NCBI RefSeq assembly: GCF_017161445.1
Contig: NZ_CP071060.1
Coordinates: 372,001-436,000, forward strand
From: Niveibacterium microcysteis
GTDB taxonomy: Bacteria > Pseudomonadota > Gammaproteobacteria > Burkholderiales > Rhodocyclaceae
DNA: 64,000 nucleotides
Direction: 5' to 3'
The position numbers were made by a program, and so were the translations under genes. Under the pieces are notes generated by a model. The model saw nothing but the letters and a program-made list of their open reading frames with translations. It was not told the origin of the DNA and searched no databases. Shown in pieces: positions 30,046 through 39,501 of this stretch. Every line of letters begins with the position of its first letter. Position 1 is the stretch's first letter.

Positions 30046-30306
30046 GTGTGTCCAGCCAGCGATTCGCATGTGGGTCGGGTCGTCGAAGCGATCGAGAGCT
30101 ACCTCTCCGCGCACCCCGGGGCGGCGGATAGCGAGCTAGGCATTGCCGAATGGTGGCTGCCCACCGAGGGGGTCGATGCCGATCCGCGCGACGTGGCGGC
30201 GGCACTTGATTGGCTGGTGGCGCACGCACGGGTTGAACGTCAGACCTTGCCCGATGGCCGCGTGATCTTTCGCGTGGCGCGCGAGACAAGTCAGGGGGAT
30301 CACTGA
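30046..30306 (+). CDS. Small eCIS-associated protein, winged-helix-like
   Basis: An 86-residue protein, first gene behind the sigma-54 promoter. The sequence (VVEAIESYLSAHPGAADSEL, then WWLPTEG, then DWLVAHARVERQTLPDGRV) has the helix-helix-helix-wing look of a small winged-helix domain. The start is taken as the GTG at 30046 because GGAGG lies 5 bases upstream; upstream in-frame starts at 30025 and 30034 would begin at the expected transcription start or overlap that site. It abuts the Pvc16-like gene. It may be a regulator or assembly factor. Confidence 0.65.
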   Translation: MCPASDSHVGRVVEAIESYLSAHPGAADSELGIAEWWLPTEGVDADPRDVAAALDWLVAHARVERQTLPDGRVIFRVARETSQGDH

Positions 30307-30912
30307 GTGGCTGGAACCAACGCGATCGCGACTGTCAGCAAGACCCTGCAGGGCCTGCTCGCCGAAGCACGGCCCGCGGCGTTTGCCGAGCTGCCGGTCG
30401 CCTTGCTGCGGCCAGCCGACTTCGACAACGCCTACAAGGACGTGAAGGACGCGACCGACGGCGGCTTTGGGCTCTTGCTGCACCGCGTCACGATCAACAC
30501 CGCGCGGCGTTCGCTGCCGCCGCGCACCGCGCCCGATGGCACGCGCCTGCGGCCCTCGCTGCCGGTGGATCTGCACTACCTGCTGGTGAGCTGGCACAAG
30601 GATGTCGAGACCAGCCAGATGATGCTGGGTTGGGCGATGCGGCAGGTCGAGGACGTGCCCTTGCTGCCGGCCAGCCTGCTCAATCACTACGCGCCGGCCA
30701 GCGACGTTTTTGCGGACAACGAAGGCGTGGAAGTGGTCTGCGACCCGTTGCAGATCGCCGACTGGCTTGGCTTGTGGGACAAGCTCAAACCGCATCTCGT
30801 GATCGGCATGACGTATGTGGCGCGCGCGGTCCTGCTCGACTCCAGCGTGCCGCTGCACAGTTACGCGCCGGTACTCGAGCGGGTGTTTCCGGTCGGCGAG
30901 GTGACGCCGTGA
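30307..30912 (+). CDS. eCIS cap/tail-terminator protein, Pvc16-like (DUF4255)
   Basis: A 201-residue DUF4255 protein, the N-terminal domain family of Pvc16/Afp16, which caps the distal end of the tube and sheath and sets particle length. Signatures include LLHRVTINTARRS near residue 60 and LPVDLHYLLVSWHKD near 80-95, then LGWAMRQVEDVP. The GTG start directly follows the TGA of the small upstream gene with AGGGGG as ribosome-binding site. It lacks the longer C-terminal part of some family members. It lies in the first module with sheath 1 and tube 1. Confidence 0.9.
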   Translation: MAGTNAIATVSKTLQGLLAEARPAAFAELPVALLRPADFDNAYKDVKDATDGGFGLLLHRVTINTARRSLPPRTAPDGTRLRPSLPVDLHYLLVSWHKDVETSQMMLGWAMRQVEDVPLLPASLLNHYAPASDVFADNEGVEVVCDPLQIADWLGLWDKLKPHLVIGMTYVARAVLLDSSVPLHSYAPVLERVFPVGEVTP

Positions 30913-31754
30913 GCGTGCGCGAGATGGAGCGCCTTCGCCTGCGCCCCGGTGTCGGCCTGCGCCTCGAAGACCCCTTTGGCGGGCCCTTGGGCGAGGGCTT
31001 GCAGGCGAGCATCGTGCTTGCCGACAGCGGCCTGCCGCCGGTCTCGCTGCTGCCCACACCGTCCGGGTACTGGACGGCGCAAGGCCTGCCCGGCCTGCGT
31101 GCGTGGGAGGCGGGCGAAGGGGACGACCCGGCGCTGCTTGCACGGCTGTTCGAGGTGGCGGTCAACGATCCGCGCGGCCGGGTGCTGCCTAGCCGTTTTC
31201 GCGTCCGGCTGCCGCAGAACCGGCTTGCCCATCTGGCCTGCCCCGGCGTTGCGCCAGGCGATCCGCCGATCGAGCACTTCCCGATTCCCCTGTTCGCGGC
31301 GCCGGCGCGCAGCGTACCGGCAGGCTGGGCCTGTGTTCGTGCCAGTGTGCGCGAATTGCCGCTGGCCGACCCTGACAAGGCGCCGCCGGCCGCATGGGCG
31401 CTGGTCGATGTCTTTCAGGGCGCGACGCGGCTGGCAACAGGGCTGGCCGACGCGCGCGGCGAGGCGCTGCTTGCTTTCCCTTACCCGGAGCCGCCGGATG
31501 CGGGCGCCGGTACGCGCAGCGCATTCGATGTGACCTGGCCGCTGACCCTGTCGCTGCGTTATCGCCGGCAGTCCGCGGCGTCGATTCCACTGCTGTGCGA
31601 TCTGCTCGCACAGCCTGCCAAGCCCGTTGCCCGTTCCGCCGCCGGCGAGCCGCCGGTTGTCGTTATGGGCGCCGATCTCTCCGTCAGCCTGCGCTATGGC
31701 CAGCCGCTTGCGGTGGCAACCCCCGGCGCGCGGGCGCTCTTCGTGCAACCCTAG
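30909..31754 (+). CDS. eCIS-associated protein, function unknown
   Basis: A 281-residue protein starting at a GTG that overlaps the preceding TGA (GTGA), so it is translationally coupled to the cap gene. No signal peptide or transmembrane helix is visible. The sequence is rich in beta-strand-like stretches (RFRVRLPQNRLAHLAC, WALVDVFQGATRLATGL followed by DARGEALLAFPYPEP), and that middle part recalls carboxypeptidase-regulatory-like beta-sandwich domains. Position between cap and sheath suggests a structural or assembly role. Function is not known. Confidence 0.7.
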   Translation: MSVREMERLRLRPGVGLRLEDPFGGPLGEGLQASIVLADSGLPPVSLLPTPSGYWTAQGLPGLRAWEAGEGDDPALLARLFEVAVNDPRGRVLPSRFRVRLPQNRLAHLACPGVAPGDPPIEHFPIPLFAAPARSVPAGWACVRASVRELPLADPDKAPPAAWALVDVFQGATRLATGLADARGEALLAFPYPEPPDAGAGTRSAFDVTWPLTLSLRYRRQSAASIPLLCDLLAQPAKPVARSAAGEPPVVVMGADLSVSLRYGQPLAVATPGARALFVQP

Positions 31755-31763
31755 GAGCTCGCC

Positions 31764-34073
31764 ATGCCCGAATATCTCGCACCCGGCGTGTACGTCGAAG
31801 AGACGTCCTTCCGTGCCAAATCCATCGAAGGCGTCAGCACCACGACCACCGGTTTCGTCGGCCCCTGCCGCTACGGCCCGATCACACAGCGGCCGGACAT
31901 CCTGACCGGGCTGGTCGAGTTTGAATACTTCTACGGCGACGGCCGCGCGCTGGCCTTCGACGACAGCGGCACGCCGGTCGGCGGTACCAACTACCTGTGG
32001 CACGCCGCGCGCAGCTTCTTCGAGGAAGGCGGCAAGCGCCTCTACATCAGCCGCATCTTCCGCCGCCTCGACGACACCGATCCGGATAACCCGAAGCCCT
32101 ACGGCCCGCCGCCTGCCACGCTGAGCGACGACGCCGAGGCCGCGCTCGCCGCCGAGGTGGGCGAGACCCAGGGCGATGGCCATGCGCGTGCGCTGCTGGT
32201 GTCTGAAGACGCCATCCACGCGCTGGAGATCGTGCGCCAGGTGCGCGAAGCCGCCAGTGCCGCCACCAGCGGTGATGGCGCCGCGGCCAACGCGGCGTCT
32301 GCCGCTGCCGCCGCTGCATTGGTCCATATCCTTGCGGCAGCGCCGCTGCACGACACCGCGAAGGCCGCAAGCGACGATGCGGCCACCGCCGCTGCCGCTG
32401 CCAACGCCGCCCCCCTGGTGCCGGACGATGTGACCGCCGCGGTAACGGCTGCACGCGCCGCCGCCAACCTGCTGGAAGACCGTGTGCTTGGCGGCGGCCT
32501 TGAGCTGCGCGCCCGCTTCCCGGGCCGCGCCGGCAACTTCCGCATCCGCGTGTTCTTCCACTATGGGCAGAACGTGCTCGGGCTGCGCGACGGCGCACCG
32601 GGCGTATCCACGCTGCTGCACAACGACCTGGCGCTGATCGACACCGCCGACGGCGAGAACGGGCAACTGCACCGCGCCCGCTGGGATTCGGAAACCCGCA
32701 CCTGGTCCTTCGAGCCTGCCGACGGCGGCACGCATGTCGAACTTGCCGACCTTGATCCGGACAACACCGACCCGGCCGCCCGTAATCGCATCCGCGTGCT
32801 GACGCTGTCGGTCGCGGTGGAGCCGATGGACGGCTCACGTGGCGCCGAAGTCTGGGAAGGCCTTGCGGCCGATCCGGCGCACACCCGCAGCGGCGCGCCG
32901 GATTCGCTCACCGCGCGCTTCCGCGTGCTGCCGGCGGCCGATCCGCAGGCGCGCGAAATTCCGATCGAAGTATTGGCTGGCGAGAACCTTGACGACGCGC
33001 TCGCGGTCATCGCTGCGCTGGAAGGCGCGCATGCCGCCGCCAACCCGCTCGGCGCAGGCGTGACCGCCGACCCGACCAACACGCTGGCGAACGCGCTGCG
33101 CGCGCCGGATGCCGACGGCGCGCTCGGCAGCATGGAGATTCGCCTGGCTGGCGGCAACGATGGCGCGCCGCTCACCGCCACCGAATACACCGGCCGTGCC
33201 GAGCTGACGGATCCGTACAAGACCGGCCTCGCATCGTTCGAAGACATCGAGGACATCTCGATCGTCGCGGCACCGGGCAGCACCTTCGGCTACGAGCTGT
33301 CGGACGCATCGCGCAGCAATGCGCAGGCGATCCTCAACACCGTCATCGCACACGCCGCCCGCATGCGTTACCGCATCGCCGTGCTCGACAGCGGCAACGA
33401 CCAGTCCATCGCCGCCGTGCGGACCATGCGCGCCCGCTTCGATTCGACGTACGCCGCGCTGTACTACCCCTGGGTCAAGGTGCGCGACCCGATCACGCGG
33501 CAAGACCTGATGCTGCCGCCCTCAGGATTCGTCGCTGGCATCTACGCGCGCAACGACATCGAACGCGCGGTGTGGAAGGCGCCGGCCAACGAAGTGGTGC
33601 GTGGCGCGATCGGTTTCGAGCTGATGCTCAACCGCGCGCAGCAAGAGGTGTTGAACCCCGAGGGGATCAATTGCTTCCGCTACTTCGAAGGTCGCGGTAT
33701 GCGGCTGTGGGGGGCACGCACGATCAGCTCCGACCCCGAGTGGAAGTACGTGAATATCCGCCGCTACTTCTGCTACCTCGAACGCTCGATCGACAAGGGC
33801 ACGCAGTGGGCGGTGTTCGAACCGAATGGCGAGCGTCTGTGGGCGAACGTGCGCCGCACGATCGAAGATTTCCTGCTCAACGAATGGCAGTCGGGCGCGC
33901 TGCTCGGCGACCGGCCGGAGAAAGCCTACTTCGTGCGCTGCGACCGTTCGACCATGACGCAGAACGATCTCGACAACGGGCGCCTGATCTGCCTGATCGG
34001 CGTCGCACCGCTCAAACCCGCCGAATTCGTCATCTTCCGCATCGGGCAGTGGACTGCCGATGCACGTCGCTAA
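31764..34073 (+). CDS. eCIS contractile sheath protein 1
   Basis: A 769-residue phage-tail-sheath protein. The N-terminus PEYLAPGVYVEETSF is the classic sheath start, and the C-terminal core contains ANEVVRGAIGFEL, GMRLWGARTIS and an end AEFVIFRIGQWT. It forms the outer contractile cylinder. It is longer than typical Afp sheaths because of an Ala-rich, helix-prone insertion at about residues 120-240 (runs such as ASAAAAAALVHILAA), probably a surface domain. The gene is followed after 15 bases by a tube gene. Confidence in the family is very high. Confidence 0.96.
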   Translation: MPEYLAPGVYVEETSFRAKSIEGVSTTTTGFVGPCRYGPITQRPDILTGLVEFEYFYGDGRALAFDDSGTPVGGTNYLWHAARSFFEEGGKRLYISRIFRRLDDTDPDNPKPYGPPPATLSDDAEAALAAEVGETQGDGHARALLVSEDAIHALEIVRQVREAASAATSGDGAAANAASAAAAAALVHILAAAPLHDTAKAASDDAATAAAAANAAPLVPDDVTAAVTAARAAANLLEDRVLGGGLELRARFPGRAGNFRIRVFFHYGQNVLGLRDGAPGVSTLLHNDLALIDTADGENGQLHRARWDSETRTWSFEPADGGTHVELADLDPDNTDPAARNRIRVLTLSVAVEPMDGSRGAEVWEGLAADPAHTRSGAPDSLTARFRVLPAADPQAREIPIEVLAGENLDDALAVIAALEGAHAAANPLGAGVTADPTNTLANALRAPDADGALGSMEIRLAGGNDGAPLTATEYTGRAELTDPYKTGLASFEDIEDISIVAAPGSTFGYELSDASRSNAQAILNTVIAHAARMRYRIAVLDSGNDQSIAAVRTMRARFDSTYAALYYPWVKVRDPITRQDLMLPPSGFVAGIYARNDIERAVWKAPANEVVRGAIGFELMLNRAQQEVLNPEGINCFRYFEGRGMRLWGARTISSDPEWKYVNIRRYFCYLERSIDKGTQWAVFEPNGERLWANVRRTIEDFLLNEWQSGALLGDRPEKAYFVRCDRSTMTQNDLDNGRLICLIGVAPLKPAEFVIFRIGQWTADARR

Positions 34074-34088
34074 CTGGAGAACCCGACC

Positions 34089-34541
34089 ATGGCCGTGCTA
34101 CGCGATCGCCCCTATGTGCAGTTCAACTTCCTCGTCGACCTCGGTGATGGCAACACCGAGGGGCCCGACGCGGGCTTCCAGGAAGTCTCCGGCATCGGTA
34201 TGGAAGTCACCGTCGCCGAATACCGCAACGGCAACGAGCGTGAAAACTCGGTGCGCAAGATCACCGGGCTCAACAAGAGCACCGACGTCACCCTGAAGCG
34301 CGGCGTCATCGGCTCGCTGCGCCTCTACAACTGGCTCAACGAAATCCGCAACGGCAACCAGAACGCGATGCGCACGGTGACGATCCAGCTACAGAACGAA
34401 GATCACACCGAAGTCGTGCAGACCTGGAAGCTCCTGCGTGCCCGCATCATCAAGCACACCTCGGGGCCGATGAACGCCAAGGGGACGGATGTGGCGATGG
34501 AGGAACTGGTGCTCGCGTACGAGCGGCTGGAGATGGAGTGA
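34089..34541 (+). CDS. eCIS inner tube protein 1
   Basis: A 150-residue phage T4 gp19-like tail-tube protein (Afp1/5 type). It has the expected QFNFLVDL start, GFQEVSGIGMEVTVAEYRNG, the TGLNKSTDVTLKRGV strand pair and the AMEELVLAYERLEME end. Hexamers stack into the inner tube through which cargo passes. It is the last gene of the first module, and a long palindromic repeat begins 133 bases after the stop. Confidence 0.96.
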   Translation: MAVLRDRPYVQFNFLVDLGDGNTEGPDAGFQEVSGIGMEVTVAEYRNGNERENSVRKITGLNKSTDVTLKRGVIGSLRLYNWLNEIRNGNQNAMRTVTIQLQNEDHTEVVQTWKLLRARIIKHTSGPMNAKGTDVAMEELVLAYERLEME

Positions 34542-34673
34542 GGGGAGGCGCCGTGCCTTTCGCACGCGATTCTTCTATCGCGCACGCCGAGTTTCGTGGC
34601 GTAGGTTGGGCTAAGCGCAGCGAAGCCCAACACTATCGCTTGCGATCGGTCGTGTCTCGCTTTGAGTGTGTGT

Positions 34674-35330
34674 CCGCTGAAGCCGGGTCCCGCCCCGGCG
34701 GGCGGGGTACTTTCTTTGTGCGAACAAAGAAAGTACCCAAAGAAAGTCGCCCCGCTTTAACGCCCCTTGCTGCGCAAGGGGTGCCCTGCGCTGCTCGAAA
34801 CATCGGGTGTCTGCGCAACTCGCCCTCGCTGTCGCTCGGTGCTCGGACAGTGCTCGCCACCGCCGTACTGCGTGCGTCGGAACCCGATGCTTCTGCGCTG
34901 CTCGGCGTTTCAGAGGGGGAGGGAAAAGCGTCGACGTTTCCCCGTTGTCCGATTCTCGTAGCCTGGGTGCAGGCCAAAGGCCGGAATCCGGGATGTACGT
35001 TTGAAGATTTGGATGCGCCTGCCCCGGATTTCGCTTCGCTCCATCCAGGTTACGAACATCACCCAGGCGTTGCGCCGCTGATGGTTCTGACTTTCGGGTC
35101 CCGTCGAGAGCGCCGAGTAGCGGAGCGCGACCGGGAAGAAGGCCGAGGACTGTCTGAGCTCCGAGCGCAGCGAGGGCGAGTTCCGCAGGCCCCCGGTCGT
35201 GCGAGCAACGCAGGGAAGTCAGGTGCGCAGCACCTGACCGCGAACGCCGGGTCGCCTTTTCTTGGTTACTTCTTTTGGCGAAGCAAAAGAAGTAACACGC
35301 CCGCCGGGGGCGGGACCCCGGCCGAAGCAC
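34674..35330. repeat. Long palindromic element, copy A
   Basis: This is the first of three related elements of about 660 bp. The left end is GCCGGGTCCCGCCCCGGC followed by a 14-bp hairpin (34705-34718 with 34725-34738); the right end mirrors it with a 13-bp hairpin (35265-35277 with 35284-35296) and GGGGCGGGACCCCGGCC. Inner arms at 34804-34856 and 35143-35196 are inverted copies of each other, and the centre is a GTAGCCTGG/CCAGGTTAC hairpin. A further GTTGGGCT/AGCCCAAC hairpin (34605-34631) lies outside the left end. It fills most of the gene-free interval 34542-35451; no transposase is present. Confidence 0.88.
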
Positions 35331-35451
35331 GGTTGCTAGGCGTCATCCGTCGTTCTGCGCGTTGGGCTTCAATGCCTTCAGCTCAAGCCACGCCAACGCC
35401 AACGCGTGACCACGACCGCCAGTGCCAGAACATGCGTCGGAGGCCATGACG

Positions 35452-38214
35452 ATGAGCCTCCGTCTTCCAGGTCTCGCCTTCGAATCCGCCCCCGTCGCCC
35501 TCGACGAGCGCCTCCCCCGCATGGACATCGCGCTGTTCGTCGGCTTCGCGCGTCGCGGCCCGATCGATCGGCCGGTGCTGTGCGAGGACTTCGCAGCGTT
35601 CACTTCGGTGTTCGGCCCGGAGCACGATCTGTTCATCGATGCTGGCAGCGGTGCGCCGGTCACCGCGCAACTCGCGCCGGCGGTGCAGAGCTTCTTTGCC
35701 AACGGTGGGCGGCGCTGCTGGGTGGTGCGGGTCGCGCTGCGGCCGGTGACGGCCAAGTTGCCGCTGGCGGGCTTGTGGGTCGAGACCAAGCTCGGCTGGC
35801 GCGCGGTTCAGGCACGCGCGGCGAGCGGCGGGCGTTGGGGCTTCGGCTTGCGCGCTGGTGTGCGGTTGGAACGCGCGGCGCTGGGCGTGCTGAGCGCGGG
35901 CAACCCATGGGATGGGCAGGCGCCGCACCGGATTGCGCTGGACCCGGCGAGCACGGCGCTGCCGGAAGCGGGCGACCTGCTGCGCTTCGTCAGCGATGCG
36001 CCTGATGCGGTTGTGGCAACGGATTTCTCGCGCGTTGTCACGTTCCTGCGCGTTGCCAGTGTGCTCAAACGCAACGACGGCCAGCACGGCACGCGTGTCG
36101 ATGCGCGCATTGCCGAATCCTGGTGGTTCGGCGTACCGAAGGCCATGCCGGCGAGTTTCGACGGCAGCCTTGCGCTGCCGCGCGCAAGGTCGGTGACGGT
36201 GAGCTTTGTGGCGGACGATCAGGTGGCGGCGCCGTCGCCGATCGGACCGGAATGGTGCGGCGTGCTGCGTATCGAATTGCCGGCCACGCTTCGCAGCGCG
36301 GATTGGCCGCAGGCCGGTCATCCGCTGCGGCTCCGGGCTGGCGCACGGGTGTTCCTCGCCACGCTGGGTGACTGTGTGCTCGCCGCGCGCGACGCCAGCA
36401 CCGTCACGCTCAAGGCGCAGGTGGCCTTGCTGGAACAGCTGCCCGCGCCCTGCGCGCTGAATGACGAGCCGCTCGGCGAACGTCTGCGCATCACGCTGAT
36501 GAGCGACGACGAACTCGAAGGCGCGCGCACGCTGACCGACGTTGGCCTGTGCCCCGGCCATGCGCGCGCCTGGCAGGCGCTGCCGCGTGACGACGCGCGC
36601 TGGAGTGCCGACCCGGCTCACGAGGTCGTGATTCCTGCCAAGCACGCGGCACTCTGGGCCGAGGCGCGAACGAATGCGTTTCCGATTGCCGGCCGTGGCT
36701 TAGGCGATTGCCTGCCGATCGGTCTTCCCTGGGCTGCACCGAGCTGGCTCGACGCGGTGCAGGATGCGCGCAGCAGCATGGCGCGCGACGGGCTGCGCCG
36801 CTTGTCGGCGGCACTGTTCCTCGACCCGCGCCTCGCGGACGCGACGATGCACACCCTGGTTGCCCGCGCCGAGGCCTTGCGCTTCCCCTTCGACCCTGCA
36901 CGCATGCCGGCGCGCTCGGTGCGCGGTGTGCATAGCCTGCTCGCGCTGGAAGAGGCCACCTTGCTCGCGGCGCCCGACCTCGCCCTGCCGCCGTGGCGCC
37001 CGGCCCACGCGGCTTCATGGCCCGCACCGGCGTCGTCCGACCCGGTTGCGGGCCCGACCGGCCCCTGCGGTGCGGCGCTCCCCTTTGCCGCCTGCGTGCC
37101 GGTGCGCGTGGCGCCGCCGCTGCTGACGATAGCGGTCGACGGCGAATCGCGCCTCACCGCGCAGTGGACCGCCGACCCGGTGGCGGATCAATTCATCCTT
37201 GAAGGCGCACGGCATCCGGATTGGCAGGATGCGGTGGTGCTGTACCAGGGCGGCGACACGCGCTGGGCTTTCGACGGCGAACCGACACCCTGGCGCTACC
37301 TGCGGGTGCGCGTCGCGGCGCCGGGCTGCTACAGCGACTGGTCGATCGGTGCGATCGTGCCGCAGGCGGAAACGACCGGCTGGGCAGCGCAGCCGGATGC
37401 GCCGGAAGGGCTCCGCACCGCGCTGCGCGTGCAGCGGGCGATGTTGCGCATCGCCGCGGCGCGGGCCGACAGCCTTGCCGTGCTTGGTGCGCCGGCATGG
37501 ATGGACGACGCCGATGCGCAGCGCCACATCGCCGCCTTGTCGCGCCACGGCCCGGGCGGCGGCGAATCCATGCTGGGTGACGACGAGGTCGCGGCACTGT
37601 CCTACGCGGCGATCTACCACCCCTGGCTGCGCCGCCGCCGTGCCGATGGCGTGGTCGCCTTCGCGCCGGAAGGGGCGGCCTGCGGGCTGATTGCGCGGCG
37701 TGCCTTGTCGCGCGGTGCGTGGATCGCCGCGGCGAACGAAGTGGTGGCCGACGCGATTGGTCTGGAACGCCCGCCAGCCGACCCGCTGCGCCTGTTCGGT
37801 GCTGGCGCCAACCTGTGGCGTTACGACGGTCTGCGGGTGCGCTTGATGGGTGCGCGCACGCTGAGTCTCGATCCCGACTGGGTGCCGCTGAATGTGCGCC
37901 GCCTGATGAGCCTGCTGCGCCGCCTGCTGATCCGCGAGGGCAACGTATGGGTCTTCGAGCCGAACGGCGCTGCGCTGGAGCGTTCGGTCGAGCGCGGCCT
38001 CACCGCATGGCTCACGCAACTGCATGCCCGTGGTGCCTTTGCCGGGCGCAAACCGGCCGAGGCGTGGCAGCTCACGCTCAATCCGGGGCAACAGCGCGAC
38101 CGCGACGACGGCCGCTTCATCGTGGAGTTGCGCTTTGCACCGGCGACGCCGCTGGAGTTCCTGACCGTGCGCCTCGTCCGAAACGGTGATGCCCTGCGGG
38201 TTGAAGGAGCCTGA
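35452..38214 (+). CDS. eCIS sheath protein 2 (large, divergent)
   Basis: A 920-residue protein whose C-terminal third aligns by eye with sheath 1: WIAAANEVVADAIGLE, LRVRLMGARTLSLDPDW, NVWVFEPNGAALERSVERGL and the final PLEFLTVRLVRNG. The N-terminal part also has a sheath-like opening. The middle (about residues 150-640) is expanded and includes a fibronectin-III-like stretch (SRLTAQWTADPVADQFILEG). A second sheath usually forms a baseplate-proximal ring. The start at 35452 is preferred because GGAGG lies 8 bases upstream. It begins the second module, after repeat copy A. Confidence 0.88.
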   Translation: MSLRLPGLAFESAPVALDERLPRMDIALFVGFARRGPIDRPVLCEDFAAFTSVFGPEHDLFIDAGSGAPVTAQLAPAVQSFFANGGRRCWVVRVALRPVTAKLPLAGLWVETKLGWRAVQARAASGGRWGFGLRAGVRLERAALGVLSAGNPWDGQAPHRIALDPASTALPEAGDLLRFVSDAPDAVVATDFSRVVTFLRVASVLKRNDGQHGTRVDARIAESWWFGVPKAMPASFDGSLALPRARSVTVSFVADDQVAAPSPIGPEWCGVLRIELPATLRSADWPQAGHPLRLRAGARVFLATLGDCVLAARDASTVTLKAQVALLEQLPAPCALNDEPLGERLRITLMSDDELEGARTLTDVGLCPGHARAWQALPRDDARWSADPAHEVVIPAKHAALWAEARTNAFPIAGRGLGDCLPIGLPWAAPSWLDAVQDARSSMARDGLRRLSAALFLDPRLADATMHTLVARAEALRFPFDPARMPARSVRGVHSLLALEEATLLAAPDLALPPWRPAHAASWPAPASSDPVAGPTGPCGAALPFAACVPVRVAPPLLTIAVDGESRLTAQWTADPVADQFILEGARHPDWQDAVVLYQGGDTRWAFDGEPTPWRYLRVRVAAPGCYSDWSIGAIVPQAETTGWAAQPDAPEGLRTALRVQRAMLRIAAARADSLAVLGAPAWMDDADAQRHIAALSRHGPGGGESMLGDDEVAALSYAAIYHPWLRRRRADGVVAFAPEGAACGLIARRALSRGAWIAAANEVVADAIGLERPPADPLRLFGAGANLWRYDGLRVRLMGARTLSLDPDWVPLNVRRLMSLLRRLLIREGNVWVFEPNGAALERSVERGLTAWLTQLHARGAFAGRKPAEAWQLTLNPGQQRDRDDGRFIVELRFAPATPLEFLTVRLVRNGDALRVEGA

Positions 38215-38215
38215 G

Positions 38216-38695
38216 ATGGACAACCCGCGGCCCGAAACCGTCGTGTATCCCTTCACCGCCTTCAACTTCGCGGTCGAGATCAATCGCGCCGGCAGCGCCG
38301 AGCGCATGGCCGCAGCGTCCTTCGCCGAGTGCGACGGACTGGAGATCACGATGGAGGCGAAGACGATCCGCGAAGGCGGTGCGAACGGGCAGCTGGTGCG
38401 GCTCGCCTCGCCGGTGAGCTACGGCACGCTCACGCTCAAGCGCGGAATGACCGCCAACTTCGATTTGTGGGAATGGGTTGAGCAGACCGTCGAAGACCCG
38501 CGTGTGCGCGCCGACTGCGAGGTGGTGATCTTTGCTGCCGACGGAAGCACCGAGCGCGTGCGCTTCCTTGCTGCGCGTTGCCTGCCCGTGAAGCTGAAGG
38601 CGCCCGCGCTGAATGCCAAGGACGGCATGGTCGCGGTGGAGGAACTGCAGCTCGCCTACGAAACCCTGTCGCTCAAACCGCCGGGAGGCCGCTGA
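38216..38695 (+). CDS. eCIS inner tube protein 2 (tube initiator)
   Basis: A 159-residue gp19-like tube protein, paralogous to tube 1 (FNFAVEINRAG, AECDGLEITMEAKTIREGG, YGTLTLKRGMTANFDLWEW, EELQLAYETL). Such second tube proteins form the first ring on the spike and start tube polymerisation. The ATG lies one base after the sheath 2 stop with a GAAGGAG site, and its stop overlaps the next start (TGATG), showing tight coupling. Confidence 0.94.
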   Translation: MDNPRPETVVYPFTAFNFAVEINRAGSAERMAAASFAECDGLEITMEAKTIREGGANGQLVRLASPVSYGTLTLKRGMTANFDLWEWVEQTVEDPRVRADCEVVIFAADGSTERVRFLAARCLPVKLKAPALNAKDGMVAVEELQLAYETLSLKPPGGR

Positions 38696-39498
38696 TGCCG
38701 GTCGCGATTCCGCTTGAAAAGGCACGCCTGGTCGAACTCGAACCGGACTTCGAAACCGTGAAGTCCGGCGGCCGCAGCGTGTTTGTGCAGTTCAATCCGG
38801 AAAGCCTCAAGGTCAGCTTCGCCAACCAGGTGCAGCAGCCACAGGGTGGGGGGGATTCCGGTGCGCCGCCATCGATCCAGTTCGTCGGCGCGGGCACCAC
38901 CAAGCTCACCGTGCAGCTGTGGTTCGACGCCACCGCGCCGATCGAGGCGCGTGCGCTGCCGCAAGCCGAACGCGGCGCCGGCAAGGTGGACGATGTGCGC
39001 AAGCTGACCCAGGAAGTCGCCTGGTTCATCACGCCGCAGCCGGCACCGAAGGACAAGAAGAAGTTCGTGCCGCCGGCGGTGGCCTTCTTCTGGGGCACCT
39101 TCCAGTTCAACGGCATGATCGATTCGATGGACGAGTCGCTGGAGTTCTTCGCGCCGGAGGGCAAGCCCCTGCGCGCGCAAGTCTCGCTGGCGATGTCGCA
39201 GCCGCGCATTTCGGCCTTCAAGTTCGCGCAGCCGGTCGGGCGCCCCGACGCAGCACCGCGCACACCGCTCACCGGTGGCGGCTCGGGCGCCACCGCGCCG
39301 GGCGCAGCTGGTGCCGGCAGTACCGGCCCAGGCGCGCAGGCGCTGACCGCCGCACCCACCGGCGCCAGCCTGCAGCAGATGGCCGCCGCGAGCGGGCAGG
39401 GCGGCGACTGGCGGGCGATCGCGCAGGCCAATGGCATCGAGAACCCGCGCCTGCTGGCGCCGGGTCAGTTGATCAACCTGAACATCGGGCGGGGCTGA
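38695..39498 (+). CDS. eCIS LysM-type tube/baseplate connector (Pvc7/Afp7-like)
   Basis: A 267-residue protein. The N-terminal domain (about 1-180, VQFNPESLKVSFANQ, then FFWGTFQFNGMIDSMDESLE) is the contractile-injection tube-protein domain of gp53/Afp7 type. A Gly/Ala/Thr/Pro-rich linker (about 188-228) leads to a C-terminal LysM-like motif (LQQMAAASGQGGDWRAIAQA, then NPRLLAPGQLINL). In relatives it links the tube initiator ring to the hub. It overlaps the previous stop by one base. The LysM can bind peptidoglycan or simply act as an assembly domain. Confidence 0.92.
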   Translation: MPVAIPLEKARLVELEPDFETVKSGGRSVFVQFNPESLKVSFANQVQQPQGGGDSGAPPSIQFVGAGTTKLTVQLWFDATAPIEARALPQAERGAGKVDDVRKLTQEVAWFITPQPAPKDKKKFVPPAVAFFWGTFQFNGMIDSMDESLEFFAPEGKPLRAQVSLAMSQPRISAFKFAQPVGRPDAAPRTPLTGGGSGATAPGAAGAGSTGPGAQALTAAPTGASLQQMAAASGQGGDWRAIAQANGIENPRLLAPGQLINLNIGRG

Positions 39499-39501
39499 GC
39501 G

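Noticed and set aside
34674..35330. The palindromic element as an insertion sequence with a transposase
   Set aside because: No plausible transposase frame exists in any copy and no target-site duplication was seen; a non-autonomous element remains possible.
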